This document shows, one piece after another, positions 8,111 to 15,900 of a DNA stretch of 40,197 bases; position 1 is the first letter of the stretch, and every line of letters begins with the position of its first letter. The translations under genes were made by a program, and so were the position numbers. Origin of the DNA: CAYPEK01 sp964409645 (GTDB lineage: Bacteria; UBP15; UBA6099). The stretch covers positions 1 to 40,197 of the forward strand of contig CAYPEK010000031.1 in assembly GCA_964409645.1 (NCBI GenBank), given 5' to 3'. Under the pieces are notes generated by a model, which did no database searches, was not told the DNA's origin, and saw nothing but the letters and a program-made list of their open reading frames with translations.

Positions 8111-8741
8111 ATACACCTTCCCTGTCATCAAGAATGATAAAATCGGTAATCCCGGCTTTCGGGAATCTGTTTTTGAAGAAAATCAAGCCGCCCCAAGTCT
8201 CGCCCGTCAGAAACACGATCCCCATCGGCAGCGGGTTCGTAACATCAACCTTCAGCCTGAGGCAGACCGCCCCGCACAAAATGTAATACAGGCCAAGCGG
8301 CCAGATGCTTTTCGGCAGGACATGCTTCGATGAAAGATTCACCAGTCCGTACAGGCACATCCACATGCCGACCAGATACTGAGTCGTCCCGTTCATCATC
8401 ATCGCAAGCGTCAGCACCGCGCAGACAATCATCGGCGGAAATGCATCCAGAGCCGGCAGCAACTGCCTCGCGTTACGCATGTTCCCGTATGTTCTGACAT
8501 ACCAAATTATCAACGCCAAGTAATTACCCGCGAACGAAATGAAAGCCACGATTACCCAGCCCGCGATGTGAACCCTGACCCGGTGCGGATACCAGCTCAT
8601 GTTCATAACCAGAGCTACGGACATCGCCAGAACGCCGCCGAGAAACCTCGCCCGGCCGGAGTACCCCTTGAACCGCTGGGTCTCGATGATCCTGTCCCTG
8701 ATTTCCCTGATCTGATAGATTGCGTCGTGAACCGTCTGCAT
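8091..8741 (-). CDS. six-helix membrane protein, partner of the regulator
   Basis: 216 residues with about six hydrophobic segments (around residues 32-50, 58-84, 100-118, 122-140, 145-162 and 172-192). N- and C-termini are charged. I do not recognise a family with catalytic motifs; membrane proteins of this size are often encoded next to a small winged-helix regulator. The start is supported by GAGGAG 7 bp upstream and by a promoter at 8759-8787. Its stop lies inside the regulator gene, so the two form an operon. Confidence 0.75.
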   Translation of the reverse strand: MQTVHDAIYQIREIRDRIIETQRFKGYSGRARFLGGVLAMSVALVMNMSWYPHRVRVHIAGWVIVAFISFAGNYLALIIWYVRTYGNMRNARQLLPALDAFPPMIVCAVLTLAMMMNGTTQYLVGMWMCLYGLVNLSSKHVLPKSIWPLGLYYILCGAVCLRLKVDVTNPLPMGIVFLTGETWGGLIFFKNRFPKAGITDFIILDDREGVYDGKEE

Positions 8742-8758
8742 CTCTATTCTCCTCGCTT

Positions 8759-8787
8759 ATTATATACCCGCACAAAGCGCTTTGCAA
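8759..8787 (-). promoter_or_regulatory. promoter of the membrane protein/regulator operon
   Basis: Reading the minus strand: TTGCAA (8787-8782), a 17-bp spacer and TATAAT (8764-8759), about 20 bp upstream of the start codon. The operator at 8773-8794 covers the -35 and part of the spacer, a position typical of repression. Confidence 0.65.
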
Positions 8788-8794
8788 CACAAAG
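8773..8794 (-). promoter_or_regulatory. CAAAG-type operator overlapping the -35 box
   Basis: CAAAGCGCTTTG (8773-8784) is a perfect 12-bp palindrome followed by a third CAAAG half-site. It is 18/22 identical to the site upstream of the radical SAM gene. Autorepression by the winged-helix regulator is the simplest reading. Confidence 0.62.
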
Positions 8795-8959
8795 TTTAAA
8801 ATATTTATTGGCGATATACATATCGTCTCCCTTCTCCTCCGTGTCTCTGTGAACTATGTGTTTAAATCTTTTTCAAATATATTCCCCGAACCGTTCTTTT
8901 TCCTGTTGTTTGTGCGTATTGGTGATATAATAATGGAAAATAATCGCGGAGGACGGCCG

Positions 8960-9424
8960 ATGGGCAAAATCAAGATGAGCGTGGTTTCCTCGGCGCCCGT
9001 TGAGACTCTCTATCAAATGGGCCACGATGTCGCATCCTTCACGGAACTGTTCCCAAGCCTGAAATCGATCAAGGTACTCGAAAAAAAGGACGAGGGCAAA
9101 TTCTGCCGCGCGGAATGGACCGCCGGCGCGAAGCTAATTACCCAGACGCACACGATGACTTGGATTCAGGAGGACGTTTGGGACGACGAGACGATGTGCT
9201 GTAACTTCTCGTGCGCGCAGGACAGTCCCGGCAGATTTAAACACCTGCGCGGAAGGTGGCACTTCAAACCTCACAGAAAAGGCTCCGAAATGCTGATGGA
9301 GATCGACTACGCGATCGACCATCCGCTTATGAACCCGATGATCGAAAAAATCATCGACGGGATCATGAAGCGCAACAACGAATCGCTTATGAACGGCCTG
9401 AGGAAGAAAGCCGAACGAGGCTGA
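8960..9424 (+). CDS. SRPBCC/START-like (polyketide cyclase/Coq10-type) protein
   Basis: A 154-residue single-domain protein of the Bet v 1/START superfamily: an N-terminal strand (KIKMSVVSSAPVETLYQMGHD), a middle beta sheet (RAEWTAGAKLITQTHTMTW) and a long C-terminal helix (MIEKIIDGIMKRNNESLMNGLRKKAE). The family binds hydrophobic ligands such as lipids or quinones; the ligand is unknown. The start at 8960 is set by GGAGG 7 bp upstream; longer in-frame starts (8933, 8720) run through a TATAAT box (8926-8931). The Memo-AMMECR1 gene follows after 8 bp, so they form an operon. Confidence 0.8.
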   Translation: MGKIKMSVVSSAPVETLYQMGHDVASFTELFPSLKSIKVLEKKDEGKFCRAEWTAGAKLITQTHTMTWIQEDVWDDETMCCNFSCAQDSPGRFKHLRGRWHFKPHRKGSEMLMEIDYAIDHPLMNPMIEKIIDGIMKRNNESLMNGLRKKAERG

Positions 9425-9432
9425 CGATCGGA

Positions 9433-11046
9433 GTGAAGAAATTGAGACACAAGAATCTTTTCCTCACAGCCGTGCTCGCGGTGGCGGTTGTAACCGCCTG
9501 TTCGTGCGCGAAAACAGAGACCTCCAAGCCTGCCGAAAAAACGGCTCCCATTCCCGCCGCAAAACCATCATCCACACCGTCGGAAGGCCCCGTTTTCACC
9601 TGCACAAGCGCCGGCCGCTGGTATCCCGCAAACCCGACCGAACTCAACTCCGAGCTCGACGGCTACCTCAACAAGGCGGAGAAGCGAAAGCTCGAAGGCC
9701 GGATTATAGCGCTCATCGCGCCACACGCGGGATACCAGTTCTCGGCCCCCGTAGCAGCATACGCCTATAAGGAACTCGAAGGGCTCGCTTTCGACACCGT
9801 GGTGGTCGTCGGCTTCGTCCACAATAACTACGACCCCGGCATTGCCGTCTATGAAAAAGGAGCTTTCCGCACGCCTCTTGGCGACATCCCCATCGATTCC
9901 GAAACGACTGCAGCGCTTATCGCCGCCGACCCGAAAATCAAAAACAACCCGTCGATGTTCGTCGGAGAACATTCGCTCGACAACCAGCTCCCGTTCCTTC
10001 AGAAAACACTCGGAAGCTTCAAGCTCGTGCCGATCCTGTTCGGGACTCAGACGCCGGAAAACATCACGGCCCTTGCAAACGCGCTCGCAAAAGTGCTGAA
10101 AGGCAAAAACGCGCTCCTCGTCGCGAGCACCGACATGTCGCACTACTGGCAGCAGAACGAGGCGAACAAGCTCGACGCGGAGACGATAAGCCACGTGAAG
10201 ATGCTCGACGCCGCCGGGATCGCCACAATGATGCGGGACGACCAGAGCGGCCGCAAGCTGTGCGGATACGGCGCGGTTCAGGCAGTGATCCGGGCGGCAC
10301 AGGCGCTCGGCGCGGACAAGGCGGAACTGCTTAAGCACGCGACTTCCGGAGACACTTATGGAGACACCGGACAGGGCGTTGTCGGTTACATGGCGATGGC
10401 TCTTCTGGAGAAAAACGGAAAAAACACCCCCGCCGCCAAGAAAACGGAATCCGACAAACCCACTACGGCAAAGGAGAAAAAAATGACCGAGAAATTCGAA
10501 GGCGAACTGGACGCTAAATCCGAGAAAGAGCTTCTGGGAATAGCCCGCAATGCGCTTGAAACATATATCAAAACCGGAAAGCATTACGACGCGAAGAGCG
10601 ACAATCCGCAGCTCGACCTCAAGCGCGGTGTGTTCGTCACGCTGACCGAGAACGGCGATCTGCGCGGCTGCATGGGCTGGTTCGAGCAGGACATGCCACT
10701 CTCGCAGCGCGTCGCGAAACAGGCGGAAACCTCCGCCACAGGCGACCCGAGATTCCCCCGCGTCCAGCCGTCCGAGCTATCGAAGATCAACATCGAAATA
10801 TCGGTGCTCTCACCGCCGAAATACGTGGACTCATACGAAGACATCGTCGTCGGCAAACACGGAGTGATTCTCGAAAAAGGGCCGTACCGGGCGACGTTCC
10901 TGCCGCAGGTTGCGCCCGAGCAGGGCTGGGACCGCGATACGATGCTCAGTCACCTCGCCATGAAGGCCGGCCTCTCTCCCGACGGATGGAGACAAGGCAC
11001 GCGCTTTCAGGTCTATACAGCACAAGTCTTCGGCGAAGGCGAATAA
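9433..11046 (+). CDS. Memo-AMMECR1 fusion lipoprotein (AmmeMemoRadiSam A+B)
   Basis: A 537-residue fusion starting at GTG 9433. Residues 1-22 are a lipoprotein signal peptide with lipobox VTAC (Cys23). Residues about 55-330 are a Memo-family domain, related to non-haem iron dioxygenases, with PHAGY (His98), VGFVHNN (His130), GEHSLDNQLPFL, DMSHY and CGYG, matching the known metal-site and Cys positions of the family. A Lys/Thr-rich linker leads to an AMMECR1 domain from about residue 351 with the hallmark LRGCMGW. In the conserved AmmeMemoRadiSam set these are separate cytosolic proteins that occur with a dedicated radical SAM enzyme; that partner is not adjacent here, and the radical SAM enzyme at 6057-7559 is of another type. 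Lipid anchoring is unexpected. Confidence 0.88.
   Translation: MKKLRHKNLFLTAVLAVAVVTACSCAKTETSKPAEKTAPIPAAKPSSTPSEGPVFTCTSAGRWYPANPTELNSELDGYLNKAEKRKLEGRIIALIAPHAGYQFSAPVAAYAYKELEGLAFDTVVVVGFVHNNYDPGIAVYEKGAFRTPLGDIPIDSETTAALIAADPKIKNNPSMFVGEHSLDNQLPFLQKTLGSFKLVPILFGTQTPENITALANALAKVLKGKNALLVASTDMSHYWQQNEANKLDAETISHVKMLDAAGIATMMRDDQSGRKLCGYGAVQAVIRAAQALGADKAELLKHATSGDTYGDTGQGVVGYMAMALLEKNGKNTPAAKKTESDKPTTAKEKKMTEKFEGELDAKSEKELLGIARNALETYIKTGKHYDAKSDNPQLDLKRGVFVTLTENGDLRGCMGWFEQDMPLSQRVAKQAETSATGDPRFPRVQPSELSKINIEISVLSPPKYVDSYEDIVVGKHGVILEKGPYRATFLPQVAPEQGWDRDTMLSHLAMKAGLSPDGWRQGTRFQVYTAQVFGEGE
10471..10485 (+). promoter_or_regulatory. internal SD and start codon at the AMMECR1 domain
   Basis: AAGGAG (10471-10476), six A residues and ATG (10483) lie exactly at the junction of the linker and the AMMECR1 domain, in frame. 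Internal initiation would give a free 187-residue AMMECR1 protein without signal peptide, the usual family length. Confidence 0.5.
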
Positions 11047-11072
11047 AAGCTGCATATAAATTTAATGAAAAC

Positions 11073-11101
11073 AAAAAAGGGCGAACTTGTAAATCTCGCC
11101 C
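11073..11101 (-). terminator. intrinsic terminator of the CheW gene
   Basis: On the minus strand, a 6-bp stem GGGCGA/TCGCCC (11101-11079) with an 11-nt loop is followed by TTTTTT (11078-11073). It lies in the gap between the convergent Memo-AMMECR1 and CheW genes. Confidence 0.75.
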
Positions 11102-11146
11102 CGATGTCCAGTCGGTATTCTATTGGTAATAAAAATAATGCGGCTT

Positions 11147-11974
11147 TTAAACCGTTGCGGCCTGCGATTCGTTTTTGAACACTCTTGATGTATCCAGAAG
11201 CAAAACAACTTCGTTCGATTCTTTACGCCTTGCTGTCGCCGCGACTATTCCATCCGCATTGTAGTTTTCGAGCGGCATGTCGTCGAAAGAAGCGGGATCG
11301 AGCAGTTCCACTGAAAGCGCCTCGTCAACAGTCAGCGCGATATTCGCCCCGTTCTGCGAGAGAACCAGCGCGATTTCCCTGACGTATTCAATGACAGTCT
11401 GCCGAGCCTCTTCGAACAGCGCCACGAGCTTGGCGAGTTCCTTGCTGCGCGTTCTATCAACCAGTTTCAACGCCGCGTCGTATTCGCCGCGCGCTTCGAG
11501 CGCCTTGACATCAGTTGCTATTCCGTGAATCCTCTTGTGCGGAACGTCGAACTGCCTCAGCACGCGGGCGAGAAAGACATTATCCGTTTCATACGAATCG
11601 TACCACTTCCCGAACGCACACCTATGCGGATCGAGTTCGCCCGTGAAAGCGGCTCTGCTCTCTACCGACTTCTCTAAGTTGTTGATCCAGTTCTTGTGTT
11701 CCTGCTCCCGCAGACTCAGATTGTCCACCAGCTCGGTTACGGCCCCCACAAGCGAGGGCATCCCAAGCAGTTGCCGTGTGTCAATTATCGGCATCAGTGT
11801 TCCCCGCAGATTGATAATTCCTCTCACGTGTTTGGGCACGCCCGGCATACGCGTCACCGGCGGCACAACAAGCATTTCCTTCGCATACTCCGAAGGAAGC
11901 CCGTACAATTCGTCGCCGAGCTTTACGATTACCCACAACTGTTCGAGCATTCTATCGGTGAAAAATTCTTTCAT
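11147..11974 (-). CDS. CheW coupling protein with inserted CZB zinc-binding domain
   Basis: 275 residues. The N-terminal half of a CheW domain (residues 12-75: LWVIVKLGDELYGLP, HVRGIINLRGTLMPIIDTRQ) is interrupted at residues 80-205 by a helical CZB domain with its zinc-ligand pattern: His93 (HKNW), Cys119 (HRCAFGKWYDSY) and His146/His150 (PHKRIH). The second CheW half follows (NIALTVDEALSVE to EVVLLLDTSRVF). CheW links chemoreceptors to CheA; CZB domains bind zinc and, in studied receptors, sense zinc or hypochlorous acid. A CZB inside CheW would let the coupling protein itself sense the signal. No other chemotaxis gene is in the window, so partners are elsewhere. A moderate SD (GAGG) precedes the ATG. 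Confidence 0.88.
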   Translation of the reverse strand: MKEFFTDRMLEQLWVIVKLGDELYGLPSEYAKEMLVVPPVTRMPGVPKHVRGIINLRGTLMPIIDTRQLLGMPSLVGAVTELVDNLSLREQEHKNWINNLEKSVESRAAFTGELDPHRCAFGKWYDSYETDNVFLARVLRQFDVPHKRIHGIATDVKALEARGEYDAALKLVDRTRSKELAKLVALFEEARQTVIEYVREIALVLSQNGANIALTVDEALSVELLDPASFDDMPLENYNADGIVAATARRKESNEVVLLLDTSRVFKNESQAATV

Positions 11975-12183
11975 ATCGGCCTCGCATCTTTATTTTTGCA
12001 CCGCGCCGGCCCTGCCGAAAGGCACACATCCCGCCCGACACCCTTGTAAAAATGATAACGTTCGACGGAGGCTATGTCGCGTCGTCTATTTATAAGGATT
12101 ATGTCAACTTTTTTACGACAAAACGTCAGTCCGCGCCGCATCGCGGCACGTGTGAAATACAATTTTCCAGATTAATTCCGCTG

Positions 12184-12873
12184 TTAATTGCTAATTTTAT
12201 TAAGGACATCCGGATGATTCGTAATTATGCCGTTCGCGCCAAGCGAAATCAATTTTCGCATGGACTTCTCATCGTTCACGGTCCATACATTCACGCGCAG
12301 TCCGAGCCGTCGCGCGATTGCCATGTAGGCGGCGTTTACCTGCATCTTATTCGGATGTATCGCAGCGCAGCCGAGTTTTTTCGCTCTCGGCAGCCCGAGC
12401 GGATATATCACAGGCGCGGTCAGATATGCCGTTTCGATCGATTCGTCGTGTTTTTTTACTTCCGCGAGCGCCCGCGGATTGAACGACGATATGATCGTCA
12501 TTTTCTGAAATTTGTATTGTTTCAGCAACCGGACGACCTCCGGCACCACCTCGGCCACTTTACACTCGATATTCAGCCCGACGCCGCGCGGCTTGACGTA
12601 CTCGATCACTTCGCCGAGCGTAGGGATCGGCTCGCCCTGAAAACGGAGCGCGCGTATCTGCTCGATTGTCAGGTCGCGTATTTTCCCTGCGGGCGGGTCG
12701 GTGTGTTTGAAGTCGGTGTCGTGGTTGACCACCGCCGCGCCATCCGCCGTGAGATGCACGTCGAGCTCGATCATGTCCGCTTTCATCTCACACGCGAGCG
12801 CGAACGATTTCATCGTGTTCTGCGGCGCATAAGCCATCGCGCCCCGGTGTGCTATGCAGATTGTTTTCTTCAT
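12184..12873 (-). CDS. glycerophosphodiester phosphodiesterase
   Basis: A 229-residue GDPD-family TIM barrel that hydrolyses glycerophosphodiesters to glycerol-3-phosphate and an alcohol. Motifs: AHRG near the N-terminus (catalytic His), MIELDVHL (metal ligands Glu and Asp), VVNHDTDF (second His) and LNIECKV (third metal ligand Glu); the C-terminal VWTVND is conserved too. The usual PENT after AHRG reads PQNT. There is no signal peptide, so the enzyme is cytosolic. The start at 12873 follows a strong GGGAGGGG SD; a longer frame to 13455 only shadows the giant gene. It lies 104 bp downstream of the giant gene on the same strand. Confidence 0.9.
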   Translation of the reverse strand: MKKTICIAHRGAMAYAPQNTMKSFALACEMKADMIELDVHLTADGAAVVNHDTDFKHTDPPAGKIRDLTIEQIRALRFQGEPIPTLGEVIEYVKPRGVGLNIECKVAEVVPEVVRLLKQYKFQKMTIISSFNPRALAEVKKHDESIETAYLTAPVIYPLGLPRAKKLGCAAIHPNKMQVNAAYMAIARRLGLRVNVWTVNDEKSMRKLISLGANGIITNHPDVLNKISN

Positions 12874-12977
12874 GCCGCCCCTCCCCGAATTCAGTTGCCC
12901 GTAACAGTATAACCCTCCGCAACGGGATAATAAACCCGATTCGGGATGATGAGGCGCATCGACAGCGTCCGTTTCTC

Positions 12978-15900
12978 TTACCTCACAACCGAGAACTTGC
13001 CGGTGTGCGTTATCTCGTATCCGTGCGCAGTGCGAGCAACCATGTAATAGACATAGACGCCGGAAGCGAGCGGCCTGCCGGACGCGTTCGTCACCGGGTT
13101 CCACCTCAGCAGCGTGAATGCGCCGTTTTCGTTGATTGCGGGCGATGTGTCGTAGTCCGACGGGACAACCCCCGCGAGCGTCGTCACGAACGAGCCGCGC
13201 AGATCGTAAACTTTGATGCTGATTGTCACATTGCCCTGATTCAGACCGGATGCGGCGAACCGGATGCCGTCCATCCTGTTCGCGGACGCGACATACGGGT
13301 TGGGGTACGTGTGAATATCGTTGAGCTGGAGCGGCAGCACGGCGTCCGGCGCGAATCCCATCTTGAAGCCGAGCGTATCGTACCGTGAGAAATGCGTCGA
13401 ATAGATCGTGATGGTTTTCGCGGTCTTGTCGGTGGCGCCGTCCATCCGCACCCACGAGTTCGACGCCGTCACCCAGTTGTAAACACCGAGCGAGTCCACG
13501 TCCACCGTGCCACCGGAAGTCGGCGCGCCGTCGATGTAGCAGTTGCCCGTGATCGCGTCATACGTAAACGACTTCGTGCCGTTGCCGGTTGCAGCGTTAA
13601 TGCTTTCCGTACCCGCATCCACCTTTCCGTCGTTGTCGTCGTCGCAGTAGTGGAAGATGAGGCGGATGTACGAGCTGAAGTTCGTGCCGTCCGGGAAGTA
13701 CTCGCGCGCCTCGCCTGCGTTGACGATGTATTCGTTCGTCGGGTCCGCCGGGCAGTCCGGCCCCGGGCCGGAGCCGCCGCCGCAGTAAGCGGTCGGGTTC
13801 GTGTTATAAAAAACGGTGTCGCTCGCGATCACATTCGGCGGGAACACGGCGGTGACGATGCCGTCCTGAAAGAGAATGCCGCCGCCCTGCCCCACGACGC
13901 TCTCGTTCTCAATCGTCAGCAGTCTCAGGTACGACCCCGCGCCAGCGCTCATCTGCGACACCTGCGCGTAAGGCGTGTTCGGCTTGTTCGGGCAGACCGA
14001 ACCGGAGTGCGACGGGCACTGCGTCAGATACAATTCGTTGTAATCGACACGCCCCACGATCTGCGGCGAGTAGATTTCGCCCTGACTCTTTGGCTGGTCG
14101 GGGAGGTATTCGAGGTAGCTGTCGTGATCGCTGCCGCCGAAGAGCTGGTCAACTATGCTGTCCATGCCCTGATTTATTTGCTGTATGTCAAGCCGATTGC
14201 GCTTGTCCACCGAGTACGAAACGAGCTTGCCGTCCGCCGACCAGTTCGGAACGTACGCGGGCATCGTGTGCGACGCGTAGTCGTAGATTTTATAGACGCC
14301 GGGCGCATCGAGCGACGTCACCGGCAGCGATGCCGTGACGAAACCGTCTGCCGTCTCGGCGAGGTTGATAATGTAAACGCTGGTCTTAGATGGAGCGGTC
14401 GGGAAATCGACATCCGGCGTGCGGTCCCACGCGAGGAACGCGATCATTTTGCAATCCGGCGACCAGCGAGGCTTGAGCGGCCACACCGCGTTGCCGCTGA
14501 ACTGCGTGATCCGTTTCAGGTTCGATGTCTTGCCGTCGATGCGATACATCCCGTCTGCGTCCTTCGCGCCGTCGATCAAAACAATGTTCGCATTTATCGT
14601 GCTGCCAGTATCGGTCGTGCACGCCGGGTTGCAAACATAATCTTCCTCCACATTCCCCGTCTTTGGCGCACGCACCGCGATCAGCTTGTCTCTGAAGTTC
14701 GCGTCGCACTCCGCGTAGTTGCCCGACCAATGCGGATCGAACCATTCCGCCTCGTCGTTCAGCGGCACGATGTTCTGGCCGAGCCGCCTCAGTGTGACCG
14801 GATACTCGATGTAGCTCGAACCGCCGGACATCATTCCCGTGAATGACTTCTTCAGCGGAGTAGTCAGTCTGATGAGAGTCAGCGCGTTCGTCACGTCGTT
14901 GTCGATCGCCGCGACTGTTGCTGTTTCGCGACGTATTATACCGCCGTCAAACGGGTCTTCCTCGTAGAGAATCACCTCGCTACCCGGCCCCATCGTCATG
15001 AAATCGTTGAGCGGAACCGTGATTGTGTCCTGCCCCGCCGTTGCATCGTCATATATCGTCATATTGTCCGCGACCGGCCCCGCGGGCGGATAGTCGTACT
15101 GCGCGCCGACAGACATGCCGGCCGACGCCGTCGCGCCCACCCAGAACAACTTCGTTATCCCCGTCCCCATCAAGTCCTGTGCGGCAAATACCGCTTTGTC
15201 GTTCGAGGTGCTCCACGCCACTTCGCTGTATGGAGCCACTCCGGTGTTGCCGATGCCGTCCGTCGAGTTGCGGGTCAGGCGCACGCAATTACCGAGCGTG
15301 TCGCCGGTGAGGTCCATTGTATAGAGATTGAAGTCGGTGTAGGGCTGCGTACCGGTCGCGGCGGCGCCGTCGCACGGACTGCTCTGTCGCGAAACGAACA
15401 GCAGCTTGCCGCCGTCCTGCCTCCAGACCGGTGAGAGCACAATCGACATCGTGGCGATTTCGGGTGTCGATATGAACGCGTCCTGAACGCTCGTGATTCC
15501 GGCGAAGCTGGTCGTGCCGGGCGCAACGCCCGTCGTCGGGCGGATCAGTACGAAGCCGGGTCGGTCGTCGCCCGACGTGTGCGCAAGCGGCATCGTCCCG
15601 AAATATGCGGGTGTTATCTTGATCGGCGATTGCGGATCGTCATCAGGCATCGAGGCCGCCGTCAGCGTCACGCACGCCGCTCCGTTTTTAAGATTTCCTT
15701 TTATTTCAGTGTGGTCGGCCTCGGAAAGGAGCGCCGCCGTGGCGGGTATCGTAAGGGTGTCGAAACCGCGTGTCGTGTCGGCCTCGTTGCGCGCGATTGT
15801 TTTGCCCGAGTTCGGCGCATCGCTTAACGTGAGGGACACCTCCGCGCTCATCCACACGCCAGTCTCAATCGTATCATCGCAGGCGTCCATGATCCGCACG

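Noticed and set aside
8720..8959. Upstream extension of the SRPBCC gene
   Set aside because: The extension crosses the promoter region of the divergent operon and a TATAAT box; GGAGG marks the start at 8960.
12874..13455. N-terminal extension of the glycerophosphodiester phosphodiesterase frame
   Set aside because: It overlaps the C-terminal coding part of the giant gene in another frame, and a strong SD marks the start at 12873.
13392..14846. Long plus-strand open frame (484 codons) opposite the giant gene; also 17052-18197, 18345-19898, 21225-22361 and 27045-28160
   Set aside because: They are Arg/His/Val-rich antisense shadows of the biased codon use of the giant gene, with no SD, no domain and no order to their start positions.
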